DNA from: an uncultured Oscillospiraceae bacterium
GTDB taxonomy: Bacteria; Bacillota_A; Clostridia; Oscillospirales; Oscillospiraceae
Direction: 5' to 3'
DNA length: 27,563 bases
NCBI GenBank assembly: GCA_900769845.1
Contig: CAAGIF010000079.1
Span: forward strand, 1-27,563
The notes beneath the pieces were generated by a model, which worked only from the letters and a program-made list of their open reading frames with translations, did not search any database and was not told the origin of the DNA. This document shows, in pieces, positions 19,507 through 27,321 of the stretch (position 1 is the first letter of the stretch; each line of letters begins with the position of its first letter). The position numbers were made by a program, and so were the translations under genes.

Positions 19507-20589
19507 TCACTTATTTCTTCCCCGTTTCCAGACTTTCTGGATGAATTTTCTTCTACATGAATCAATAAGAATGCAGCACGCAAAAACGCCTATACAGCTA
19601 ACAACCATGTGTATCGGCATGAAAACCGAATTGTGATAATCCCTTTCCTGTAAGATAACATCCCACAGGGCTTTTTCTCCATTTGGTAACCTACTATTAA
19701 GCACCGGGTGCATATGCAGCAAAAATACTGCAAGGGTCGAACCGGAAACGAAAGAAATCCATTCGCAGATTCGGGGGGATTTAATCGCAAAATCCTTAAA
19801 TGCCATGAATAAGCTGACAGATCCACAAAGCACAAACAAGTTGTTGTACTGATACCACCATCCGTCCATTGTCTGTAAATAGGGAATTATCCTTCCTAAA
19901 TAGATAATAATAATCCTGCTAATAAATACGAGAATTGCACACAGCATGTAAGCCAGTACCCATCCGCATTTACCCCAGTTTACAGGAAGTCCATACAAGC
20001 GTATGTATGCCGCCAAAATATACAAAACTACGAACCATATTATTCCGTACCCTGATGTAGTGTCCAATGTCCAACTCTGTTCCGTCAGGAATGTTTGGGG
20101 AATGCTGAAAAATAACAGCAGTAACATAATGAGTCTTTTGTGCTGCTTCTGATCCATGCTATCAATGATTCTGTTAATGTACGGTGCAAAAAGGAATAAC
20201 GCAATATACACATTTATGAACCAATAGCTCTTTGTTGCGATTGGAAAAAATGTATGGAGTATATTGGCACCTGTAAGGTAATTCCTGTTCAGAAGAAACA
20301 ACAGCAAGCCAATGAAAATAGAGTAAAACCAAACCTGTCTGCAAAGAGAGAGTATTTTCGATATTCCACCATTCATTCTATCGAAATAATACCCGCTAAT
20401 CAAAACAAAGCAATTAACGCAAACATAGCAAAGCGATTCGGTAAACCAGGAAACAGTCCATATCATCCAGGTTTCTTTTTGCAAGGATATATTTAGGAAT
20501 CCTCCCCCCGAGAGATAATGAACCGTAACAATCATAATCATTGCTATGCATTTCAGAAGATCTAATCCTACATTTCTGTCCTTGTTCAC
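19507..20589 (-). CDS. Membrane acyltransferase (acyltransferase-3 family)
   Basis: 360-residue polytopic membrane protein with about ten hydrophobic segments. The N-terminus NVGLDLLKCIAMIMIVTVHYLSGG carries the family marker: an Asp-Leu-Lys stretch and the catalytic-type His in VTVHYLSGGG. Later VCVNCFVLISGYYF and YWFINVYIALFLFAPYIN match the OafA/YrhL-like acyltransferases that O-acetylate surface polysaccharides or peptidoglycan. The start is probably GTG at 20589 with AGAGG upstream. Base composition and codon use are clearly more AT-rich than in flanking genes and it lies alone, suggesting acquisition by transfer. The substrate cannot be told. Confidence 0.85.
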   Translation of the reverse strand: MNKDRNVGLDLLKCIAMIMIVTVHYLSGGGFLNISLQKETWMIWTVSWFTESLCYVCVNCFVLISGYYFDRMNGGISKILSLCRQVWFYSIFIGLLLFLLNRNYLTGANILHTFFPIATKSYWFINVYIALFLFAPYINRIIDSMDQKQHKRLIMLLLLFFSIPQTFLTEQSWTLDTTSGYGIIWFVVLYILAAYIRLYGLPVNWGKCGWVLAYMLCAILVFISRIIIIYLGRIIPYLQTMDGWWYQYNNLFVLCGSVSLFMAFKDFAIKSPRICEWISFVSGSTLAVFLLHMHPVLNSRLPNGEKALWDVILQERDYHNSVFMPIHMVVSCIGVFACCILIDSCRRKFIQKVWKRGRNK

Positions 20590-20721
20590 CTTTGTTGCCT
20601 CTTATTTTCTCAAAGTTGTATATGCCAATTGTGCACAAATCTTATTCAGCATTCGATGCCGTTCGTATAAATCGGCAAATACGCCAAAATCATACATCCA
20701 TAATTGCGTTTGGATTTCCGA

Positions 20722-20763
20722 AGCATAAAGTGACCGGACATGCATGAAACAAGTCCGGCCACT
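20722..20763 (-). terminator. Terminator of lysyl-tRNA synthetase gene
   Basis: Ten-bp stem (20730-20739 with 20753-20762), fully paired only on the minus strand (GTGGCCGGAC / GTCCGGTCAC with a G-T), followed by CTTTATGCTT. The rest of the 20590-20792 gap shows nothing else clear. Confidence 0.6.
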
Positions 20764-20792
20764 CGGAGATAGTATTTATTCTGCGCCAGGAA

Positions 20793-22820
20793 TCAACGGA
20801 TCGCAGTTCCCTCGGGGACGCTGTCGTCCACGAAGATTACCTTGCAGCCGCAGGCATTGTTGGTGGCAGCCACCAGCATGCCCTCACTCTTGACGCCGGT
20901 CAGCCGCACAGGCTCCAGGTTGGCGATGACGATGATCTTGCGGCCCTCCAGCTGTTCGGGCTTGTAGTAATCCTTCAGGCTGGAAACAATGACCCGCTTG
21001 TCCTTACCGTCGAAGACGGTAAGCTTGTAGTTGTTTCTTGCCTTGCGGATCTCCTGGCACTTGAGGATCTTGCACACACGCAGGTCAATGGCATTGAACT
21101 GATCCAGGGTCACAGTGGGCTTGAAATCTGCCACGGGGTCAGGCTCGCCGTAGACGATCTGCTCCTCTTCCTCTGCTTCCGGCTCATTGGCCCGGAGATC
21201 CAGATCCACTTCTTCCTGGGTCTGGGGATAGGAGAAGTCCAGAAGATGCAGATAGTCCTTCTTATCCAGAGCATCCAGGAACAGATACAGCCGGGGCCCC
21301 TGCTCCCGGTCCAACAGCAGACGGTACACATTCTTGAAGAAAGGCATCTGGACCTTCTTCTTTGCCTTGTCATCCATCTCCTCCTGGCGGACTTCCAGGG
21401 GAACGGCATAGATCATGGTGTTCAGTTCCTCTAGGGTGTAATCCCGGGCGGAGAGGTTTTCGTGAAGCTTGGCGATCTCTGCCTTCTGCTCCTCGGTCAG
21501 GGTGTTGTAAACCTCCCAGTTACGCCAGGTACGCAGGCGGTAGACCTGATCCGGGGCGCAAACCTCCAGCCAGTATTTTGCCCGCTCCAGGCGGTCCTTG
21601 AACTGGTCGTAGGTGTAGGGAGTTTCATTTTTCCGCAGGACGGTTTCCAGCAGGGGAACATCAAAATTAACCACACTGCCCATCTGAACCAGCAGGCTCA
21701 TGGGAACGGGCTGCACAGAGCGGCCCTCGATCATGCAGGCTTCCATAATGTTCTTGACCAGATCATCGGCAGTTCCGTCCAGGTAGCGGGTCAGCATCCG
21801 GTCAAATTCGCCGTACTGGCGCAGGATACCCTCGTCAAAGCAGAGGTCAAATGCCTTCATGGGCTCGGTCTTGGCATACAGCCACAGCAGAACCTCGGGC
21901 TGATAGATCTTCAGCAGGGTGCCGGGGGTCATGTTCAGACCGGATGAGCCGGACATCTTGCCGGTGGTGCCCCGGATGCCGATAAACTCATAGCCCTGGA
22001 AAATAGGGGGCTCGTAGCCGAAGATTTCTCTGGATACATCCTTACTGGTGTCGTAGCTACCGTGAGCGGTGGCATGATCCTTTCCGCCGGGCTCAAAGTC
22101 AACGCCCTCATACATCCAGCGCATGGGCCAGTCGACCTTCCAGTTGAGCTTACAGTTGTGATCGGTGCGGAAGTCAAAGCTGCCGTGGTGCCCGCAGGCG
22201 CACTGATATTCAGCAACGGTATTGTCCTCGGAAACGGACTGGATCTTGGTGGTGTCCTTACCGCAGTGGGCGCAGTAAATGCTCACAGGGAAGAAAGCCT
22301 GACGCTCATCTTCGGTTGCCACCTGAGTGCGGTGCTTATCCAGTACATCGAAAATTTCCTTGCGCTTGGCAATAGCCAGCAGGATCAGATCGGTGTATTT
22401 GCCGCTGCGGTACATTTCAGCCTGATGGCGGAAATCCATATCGATGCCGAAAGCACTGACGGAGTTCATGAACTCCTGCTCAAAGTATTCGGCGTAGGTC
22501 TTTGCGCCCAGTTCACCGGTAAAGGGATTGGGAACATCCACATAGGGCATACCCACATACTGCTCCATATCGTCCCGGACGCTGGAAACATTCACAGGGA
22601 TTTTACGCAGCCGGTCAAACTCGTCCCAGCTAAAGAGCAGCTTTGCCTTCTTGCCCAGACCCCGCAGAGCCTGCACCACGAAATAGCTGGTGGCGATATC
22701 CCGGAAATTGCCGATGTGGATAGAGCCGGAGGGGCTGATACCCGCGGCGCACACATATTCTTCTTTATCAGGTCTGCGCGCAATGATCTGTCTTGCAATC
22801 GCTTCTGCCCAACTTAACAT
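20793..22820 (-). CDS. lysS: Class I lysyl-tRNA synthetase with C-terminal tRNA-binding domain
   Basis: Class I lysine-tRNA ligase, a rarer, structurally unrelated alternative to the usual class II LysRS. Evidence: the Rossmann HIGH-type motif HIGN at residues 35-38 in AAGISPSGSIHIGNFRD; a zinc-like pair CAHCGKD...CACGHHG; the KMSKS-type motif GKMSGSSGLNMTPG; and YQPEVLLWLYAKT, all typical of class I LysRS. After an acidic linker (EPEAEEEEQ) the last ~110 residues form an OB-fold tRNA-binding domain of the Trbp111/MetG-tail type (LDQFNAIDLRVCKIL...RVIVSSLKDYYKPEQLEGRKIIVIANLEP..LTGVKSEGMLVAA). Total 675 residues. The ATG at 22820 fits the AGGTGA site; a GTG at 22829 overlaps it. A methionyl enzyme was considered because of the tail, but the catalytic motifs favour LysRS. 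Confidence 0.85.
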   Translation of the reverse strand: MLSWAEAIARQIIARRPDKEEYVCAAGISPSGSIHIGNFRDIATSYFVVQALRGLGKKAKLLFSWDEFDRLRKIPVNVSSVRDDMEQYVGMPYVDVPNPFTGELGAKTYAEYFEQEFMNSVSAFGIDMDFRHQAEMYRSGKYTDLILLAIAKRKEIFDVLDKHRTQVATEDERQAFFPVSIYCAHCGKDTTKIQSVSEDNTVAEYQCACGHHGSFDFRTDHNCKLNWKVDWPMRWMYEGVDFEPGGKDHATAHGSYDTSKDVSREIFGYEPPIFQGYEFIGIRGTTGKMSGSSGLNMTPGTLLKIYQPEVLLWLYAKTEPMKAFDLCFDEGILRQYGEFDRMLTRYLDGTADDLVKNIMEACMIEGRSVQPVPMSLLVQMGSVVNFDVPLLETVLRKNETPYTYDQFKDRLERAKYWLEVCAPDQVYRLRTWRNWEVYNTLTEEQKAEIAKLHENLSARDYTLEELNTMIYAVPLEVRQEEMDDKAKKKVQMPFFKNVYRLLLDREQGPRLYLFLDALDKKDYLHLLDFSYPQTQEEVDLDLRANEPEAEEEEQIVYGEPDPVADFKPTVTLDQFNAIDLRVCKILKCQEIRKARNNYKLTVFDGKDKRVIVSSLKDYYKPEQLEGRKIIVIANLEPVRLTGVKSEGMLVAATNNACGCKVIFVDDSVPEGTAIR

Positions 22821-22861
22821 ATTCGTCACCTCATAAAATCGGAAATAAAATGGAAAATTCT

Positions 22862-22879
22862 CCCGACCCGTCGGGAGCC
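22862..22879 (-). promoter_or_regulatory. Hairpin in the lysS leader
   Basis: CTCCCGA-CGGG-TCGGGAG, a seven-bp perfect stem in the 5' untranslated region, followed by AATTTT. It could be a weak attenuator or an mRNA-stabilising hairpin; no T-box sequence is present. Confidence 0.35.
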
Positions 22880-22891
22880 CATATTTTGTTT

Positions 22892-22921
22892 ATTATATCA
22901 CAATATCCGGAGAATTGTCAA
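22892..22921 (-). promoter_or_regulatory. Promoter of lysS
   Basis: Perfect TTGACA (22916-22921), 18-nt spacer, perfect TATAAT (22892-22897). The -35 box overlaps the stop region of the upstream methyltransferase gene. Confidence 0.88.
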
Positions 22922-23733
22922 GGAATCCTCTCCTGCCCCAGGGCAAAAAACGCCACCGCGCTGGCGGCTGCCACATTCAGCGAATCCACACCGTGGGACA
23001 TGGGGATCTTCACCGTATAATCGCAGCGGGAAATGGTATCCTCTTGCAGACCCTCCCCCTCTGTTCCCAGAACGATGGCAAGTTTCTCTTCCTCCATAAG
23101 CCGGGGATCCCGGACAGAAAGGGTATCCTCCCTCAGGGCCATGGCAGCGGTTTTAAATCCAAAGGCGCGAAGCTGCTCCAGCCAGTCTTCTTCCAGAAAC
23201 GTCCAGGGGATCTGGAATACCGTTCCCATGCTTACCCGGATAGCTCTGCGGTAAAGAGGATTGCTGCACCCGCATGTCAGCAGAACCGCATCCATATTCA
23301 GCGCAGCAGCCGACCGGAAGATCGCTCCCAGATTGGTAGGATTCATCACATTTTCCAGCACCGCTACCCGGCGGGCATCCTTCAAAATGCTTTCCGCTGC
23401 GGGCAATTCCTTGCGCCCCATAGCGCAGAGCATGCCCCGGGTCAGCTGGAAGCCCGTCAGCTGGGTCAGAACTGCAAAATCTGCTGTGTACACCGGAATA
23501 TCTCCGCAGCGGGCGATGATTTCCTTTGCCTGGGCATCGATCTGCCGCCGCTCCACCAAAATGGAGCGGGGCTGATATCCCCCATCCAGCGCCCGGCCGA
23601 TAACCAGGGGGCTTTCCGCGATGAACATTCCCATCCGGGGATCTTCTCTGTTTATCAGCTGATTCTCCGTCAGCCGGGCAAAAACATCCAGTTCCGGCGC
23701 GAAAAAATCCGTAATTTCGATAATATTCGGCAT
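22918..23733 (-). CDS. SpoU/TrmH-family RNA 2'-O-methyltransferase
   Basis: SAM-dependent methyltransferase with a trefoil-knot fold acting on rRNA or tRNA ribose. From the ATG at 23733 it has 271 residues: an N-terminal substrate-binding part (MFIAESPLVIGRAL), then motif 1 NPTNLGAIFRSAAALNMDAVLL, motif 2 IVLGTEGEGL and motif 3 IPMSHGVDSLNVAAASAVAFF. The catalytic-type Arg lies in IFRSAAA. The exact nucleotide modified is not predictable. The ATG at 23733 has AAAGGAAC upstream; an ATG at 23754 in frame lacks a good site. No terminator separates it from lysS. Confidence 0.9.
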   Translation of the reverse strand: MPNIIEITDFFAPELDVFARLTENQLINREDPRMGMFIAESPLVIGRALDGGYQPRSILVERRQIDAQAKEIIARCGDIPVYTADFAVLTQLTGFQLTRGMLCAMGRKELPAAESILKDARRVAVLENVMNPTNLGAIFRSAAALNMDAVLLTCGCSNPLYRRAIRVSMGTVFQIPWTFLEEDWLEQLRAFGFKTAAMALREDTLSVRDPRLMEEEKLAIVLGTEGEGLQEDTISRCDYTVKIPMSHGVDSLNVAAASAVAFFALGQERIP

Positions 23734-23780
23734 GACTTGTTCCTTTCGGCTCATACTAACTCTGTGTGATTCTTTGTCAT

Positions 23781-23809
23781 ATTATACGGGTTTTCGGAAT
23801 TTCTGTCAA
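23781..23809 (-). promoter_or_regulatory. Promoter of the RNA methyltransferase gene
   Basis: Perfect TTGACA (23804-23809), 17-nt spacer, perfect TATAAT (23781-23786). Confidence 0.88.
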
Positions 23810-23858
23810 ACCGGATATACCGCAATTCTGCCATGATCCCGTTTTTTCTTCCTAATAC

Positions 23859-23887
23859 TTGATAATTCCACATTTTGCCGCTATAAT
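23859..23887 (+). promoter_or_regulatory. Promoter of the MscS gene
   Basis: TTGATA (23859-23864), 17-nt spacer, perfect TATAAT (23882-23887), 36 nt upstream of the start. Confidence 0.8.
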
Positions 23888-23923
23888 AGCCGGGAATCCA
23901 TTTTCCAAGGAGCTGTAGCTGCT

Positions 23924-24727
23924 ATGACTGCTAAATTATACGAATGGTTTGATTCCGTGGGTCTTTATGCCCGGGATAAAATTCTGCCTGCCATGCTGAT
24001 TCTGCTGGCGGGTCTGGTGATCATCCGGATCACCATGTCGATCCTGAAAAAGTTTTTAAACGCCTCCAAGCTGGAAAAAGCTGCCCACACCCTGATCAAG
24101 TCCCTTGTGCGTGTGGCGCTGTATCTGCTGCTGGGGCTGATTGTAGCTTCCGGGCTCGGCATTGATGTCACCGGCGTGGTTGCCCTTGCCAGTGTGCTGA
24201 CTCTGGCTGTTTCCCTTTCTGTCCAGAACGCGCTGACCAATGTGATCGGCGGACTGACTCTGCTGTATACCCATCCCTTCAAATCCGGGGATTATGTAGA
24301 AGTCGCAGCAAAGTCCGGAACTGTGGAAGAAATCACCATGACCTACACCAAGCTGGTCACTCCGGATAACAAAGTCATCTCTATCCCCAACAGCGCAGTG
24401 GTTTCCGGAGATATCATCAACTACACCGTTGCCGGGGTTCGCCGGGTGGATGTGCGGGTCCGGGCCGTTTACAGCGTTCCCGCCCAGAAGGTTATCGACG
24501 CGCTGATCCAGGCCGCCACAGTGGACAAGGTCCTGCTGGATCCCGTCCCTGCCGCAGCCATTGACGCATATGGTGAAAATGCCATTGAGTATGTTCTGAA
24601 GGTATGGACGAAGGCAGACGATTACTGGGATGTTTATTATGCCATCAATCAGAATATCAAAGACATCTTCGATGCCCAGGATATCAGGATGGCGTATCCC
24701 CATATGCATGTTTTCATGGAGAAATAA
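23924..24727 (+). CDS. mscS: Small-conductance mechanosensitive channel, MscS family
   Basis: Channel that opens under membrane tension to release solutes on osmotic downshock. The 267-residue protein has three transmembrane helices (about 19-38, 60-78 and 83-105). The pore-lining TM3 is SVLTLAVSLSVQNALTNVIGGLTLL, followed by the beta domain with HPFKSGDYVEV, GTVEEITMTYTKL and NSAVVSGDIINYT, then the C-terminal alpha/beta domain ending in PHMHVFMEK. Length and order match E. coli MscS closely. The RBS is AAGGAG 11 nt upstream, slightly far. No partner gene is evident. Confidence 0.94.
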   Translation: MTAKLYEWFDSVGLYARDKILPAMLILLAGLVIIRITMSILKKFLNASKLEKAAHTLIKSLVRVALYLLLGLIVASGLGIDVTGVVALASVLTLAVSLSVQNALTNVIGGLTLLYTHPFKSGDYVEVAAKSGTVEEITMTYTKLVTPDNKVISIPNSAVVSGDIINYTVAGVRRVDVRVRAVYSVPAQKVIDALIQAATVDKVLLDPVPAAAIDAYGENAIEYVLKVWTKADDYWDVYYAINQNIKDIFDAQDIRMAYPHMHVFMEK

Positions 24728-24808
24728 GAATGCATAATGCCGTCAGTTAAACTTGAATTTGTCTTAGCGCATCAAGTAATCATTAAATAGCAAAGGAGAT
24801 GATTGTAA

Positions 24809-24865
24809 ATGAAAAATAGAAATGTCTGTCGGTTTACAAATATAGTGGAGGAACAAACAGTATAA
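24809..24865 (+). CDS. Possible 18-residue leader peptide
   Basis: Tiny frame MKNRNVCRFTNIVEEQTV with a strong AAAGGAG site 11 nt upstream, ending 25 nt before the kinase-like gene. Its last six codons lie on the left arm and loop of the hairpin at 24845-24873, so a ribosome on it would open that hairpin. This geometry resembles translational attenuators, but expression is unproven. Confidence 0.4.
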   Translation: MKNRNVCRFTNIVEEQTV

Positions 24866-24873
24866 TCCTCCAC
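24845..24873 (+). promoter_or_regulatory. Hairpin competing for the kinase gene RBS
   Basis: GTGGAGGA (24845-24852) pairs with TCCTCCAC (24866-24873). The TCCTCC arm can alternatively pair with the kinase gene's AGGAGGA site at 24881-24887. The two pairings exclude each other, as in a translational switch. Confidence 0.4.
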
Positions 24874-24890
24874 AAAATTAAGGAGGAACA

Positions 24891-25796
24891 ATGGTAATTA
24901 ACAAACTTGATTCTATTGAATTCAGACTGAAAGAACTGCACGATTTTACTTGGCTAAAGAAATATGGTACTGCTTTTTGGGTTGTAGACGAAACTGGCTC
25001 AGGTTGTGTTTCTATTGGGATGGAAGATGCTGAAAGAAAATACTTTTGCAAGATTGCAGGAGTAAATACAGTAGAAGCAGACGTTTCGCCGAAAGAGTCT
25101 GTCGAAATTCTGAAAGAAGCGGTTCATCTGTATCATGACTTAGCACATCCCAATTTAATTAAGATTATTGAAGAATATGATTATAGGCAATTCTATGTTG
25201 TGGTTTTTGAATGGGCCGATGGCGAATGCTTATTTGACCATTGGAACTTTGAAGCATACCAAAGGGATGCCACCATGAAAAGTCCTAAGGAAAGATTCAA
25301 AGAATTACCTGTCAGTAAAAAGCTGAAAGCGGTTGATGTTTTGTTTTCGTTCTTGCAGAATGTAAACAAAAAGGGATATGTTGCTGTTGATTTTTATGAT
25401 GGAAGCATTATGTACGATTTTTCAACAGATGTAACCACTATCTGCGATATTGATTTGTTCAGAAAAACACCAGTTGTCAATGATAAAGGGATTGATTGGT
25501 TTGGAACAAAGCGGTTGAAAGCACCAGAGGAATACATAGAAGGTTCTGCTATTGACGAACAGACGAATATTTTCACATTAGGGGCATTGATTTTTGAGTT
25601 TTTCGGGAGATTTTCTGAAGAAGAAATCCAACAAAGATACTGTAGCAATCAATTTTCACCTTGTTCAATAGATAAGTGGCAATTAAGTGAAGAATCCTAT
25701 AAAGTTGCAACCAAGGCTGTCAACCTTAATAAAAATGAGCGTTATCAAACATTTGCTGAGTTTTGTGACGATTGGAAAGCAGCGAATCATTTTTAA
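24891..25796 (+). CDS. Protein kinase-like protein
   Basis: 301-residue soluble protein with a degenerate protein-kinase fold. The ATP-anchoring lysine is Lys54 in YFCKIAG. The catalytic loop is VAVDFYDGSIMYD with Asp167, where the usual HRD...N becomes AVD...S. The metal-binding DFG becomes CDIDLF (Asp186/Asp188). The activation-segment end APEE is at 211-214, and IDEQTNIFTLGALIFEFFG matches the helix after it. I recall this pattern (YVAxDFYDGSIMYDF...ICDIDFY...MSPEE...IDExTNVYTMG) from Firmicute kinase-like proteins whose substrates are unknown. Activity is plausible but unproven. The gene is distinctly AT-rich compared with its neighbours and probably acquired. RBS AGGAGG, 4 nt spacing. 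Confidence 0.75.
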   Translation: MVINKLDSIEFRLKELHDFTWLKKYGTAFWVVDETGSGCVSIGMEDAERKYFCKIAGVNTVEADVSPKESVEILKEAVHLYHDLAHPNLIKIIEEYDYRQFYVVVFEWADGECLFDHWNFEAYQRDATMKSPKERFKELPVSKKLKAVDVLFSFLQNVNKKGYVAVDFYDGSIMYDFSTDVTTICDIDLFRKTPVVNDKGIDWFGTKRLKAPEEYIEGSAIDEQTNIFTLGALIFEFFGRFSEEEIQQRYCSNQFSPCSIDKWQLSEESYKVATKAVNLNKNERYQTFAEFCDDWKAANHF

Positions 25797-25836
25797 CAAT
25801 CGTTAAAATTCCAATTTGTTGAACTGTATGACAGAG

Positions 25837-25873
25837 AAAAAGCAGGGCGTGGTTTTCACGCCCTGCTTCATTT
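25837..25873. terminator. Bidirectional terminator between kinase and capA
   Basis: Twelve-bp perfect stem AAGCAGGGCGTG / CACGCCCTGCTT with GTTTT loop, A-run on the left and TTTTT on the right; serves both convergent genes. Confidence 0.88.
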
Positions 25874-27301
25874 TTAGCCTACTCCGACCTGCACATTGTG
25901 ACTTTCCTGCCAGGCAGTTTTCCACGCCTCCAGTTCCGACTCCAGCTCCTTGATCCCGATGCCGATGATCGCCATTGTCCGATTGTAGGAAGTTTTGGCG
26001 TCCTCAAGCTGGGAAGAACTCAAATCGTAGGCCTGAGCCCAATCCTCCACCTGCGTATCCAGAGGCAGGATGTGATAGGTTCGGGCGTCGCCGGTTCCCC
26101 GGATCAGTACCCAGGTGGGCAGAATCCGCACATTGTCAAGACGGACTTCCCCGTTGCTGTACTTGACAAAGGAGAAGCTGAATACTGCGCTGTCTTCGCT
26201 CTGACCGGTGGTCAGGCTGATATTGGTAGAGCGCTGGTTGGACAGGAAATTACCCATGGAGTACAAGCAAACTGTCTTATGGTTCTCATCGGTGGTACTG
26301 GTCAAAAGATCCACTGTCTGCACCACATGGGGATGGCTGCCTGCAATCACATCCACACCCATATCGCACATTTTTTGAGCGATGGCGGTCTGCTTCTCGT
26401 TGACCTTGGTGGTGTATTCATCACCCCAGTGGATGAACAGAACAATCGCCTCCGCGCCGGATGCCCGCATGGCGGAAATGTGATTTTCCATTTCCTCATA
26501 GAACAGATCCAGTTTATCATAGTCAAAGGCATTCACCAGCCCCGAAGCCGCCTTATCCGTGGGCAGACCGTTCAGCGCAGGTCTGTTCCGATCCTCGCCG
26601 ATATCGCCGAAGGTGTAGTTGATCATTCCCACCTTCACGCCGCCCAGTTCCTTGACCGCATATTTCTGCTCATCGGCAGTTTGGGTCACGCCCAGGGTAT
26701 CCAAACCCGCCGCCCGGACCGTTTCCAATGTTCGCAGCATACCGGAAGTACCATAGTCATTGGAATGGTTGTTGGCGATAAGCATCATATCAAAGCCGCC
26801 GCTGGCTGCGCCGCCGGCAACTTCATCCGGGGAGTTGAATTTGGGATAGCCTGTGTATTCCTTGCCGCTGGTTCCCGACAGGGTGGTTTCCAGATTTACC
26901 ACCGCATAATGCGCGTCGGAAGCATAGGGCTGGATATAGCTGAATATGTAATTGTAAGTGTAGCCATCGCCGGTTTTACCGCTGCGTACGATGGGCATAT
27001 GCATCATCAGATCTCCCGCCGCCAGAATATTGGCCCGGCCGATCTCCATCACAGCGGTGGGTTCGGTGTTTTCCGGGATGGTTTCCTGGGGCTGCTGCTC
27101 CTGCTCCTGGGGGGTGACCTGCCCCGGTACGGAAAGGACATAATCCCCATCCGCAAACAGGCCCAGACAGTACCGGATGGCAAAGGTGCTCAGATACACC
27201 AGGATACCCACCATCACTAGAGATCCCACAAACTTGATAACGGGATACAGCTCGCGGTTTATGCGCTTTCTGCGTCTTCGGGACTTTTTTTCTTCGCTCA
27301 T
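25874..27301 (-). CDS. capA: CapA-family protein (poly-gamma-glutamate capsule type)
   Basis: 475-residue membrane-anchored protein. A basic N-terminus (KKSRRRRKRINREL) precedes one transmembrane helix at about 22-45, then a Gln/Glu/Pro-rich linker (about 60-85) and an extracellular CapA domain of metallophosphatase fold: AAGDLMMHMPIV, NLETTLSG, IANNHSNDYG, GVTQTADEQ, IHWGDEYTTKVN, AGSHPHVVQ and YSMGNFLSNQ. CapA helps make or export poly-gamma-glutamate in Bacillus, but homologues are widespread in Clostridia without capBC, none of which are seen here, so the role may differ. The C-terminal ~60 residues are helical. The ATG has a GGAGGG site. It lies 20 nt after alanine racemase, suggesting joint transcription and a wall-related job. 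Confidence 0.9.
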   Translation of the reverse strand: MSEEKKSRRRRKRINRELYPVIKFVGSLVMVGILVYLSTFAIRYCLGLFADGDYVLSVPGQVTPQEQEQQPQETIPENTEPTAVMEIGRANILAAGDLMMHMPIVRSGKTGDGYTYNYIFSYIQPYASDAHYAVVNLETTLSGTSGKEYTGYPKFNSPDEVAGGAASGGFDMMLIANNHSNDYGTSGMLRTLETVRAAGLDTLGVTQTADEQKYAVKELGGVKVGMINYTFGDIGEDRNRPALNGLPTDKAASGLVNAFDYDKLDLFYEEMENHISAMRASGAEAIVLFIHWGDEYTTKVNEKQTAIAQKMCDMGVDVIAGSHPHVVQTVDLLTSTTDENHKTVCLYSMGNFLSNQRSTNISLTTGQSEDSAVFSFSFVKYSNGEVRLDNVRILPTWVLIRGTGDARTYHILPLDTQVEDWAQAYDLSSSQLEDAKTSYNRTMAIIGIGIKELESELEAWKTAWQESHNVQVGVG

Positions 27302-27321
27302 AACAATCCCTCCTGTGAAAG

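Noticed and set aside
20793..22820. Methionyl-tRNA synthetase
   Set aside because: The C-terminal domain is MetG-like, but SPSGSIHIGNFRD and GKMSGSSGLNMTPG with the PEVLLWLYAKT block fit class I LysRS.
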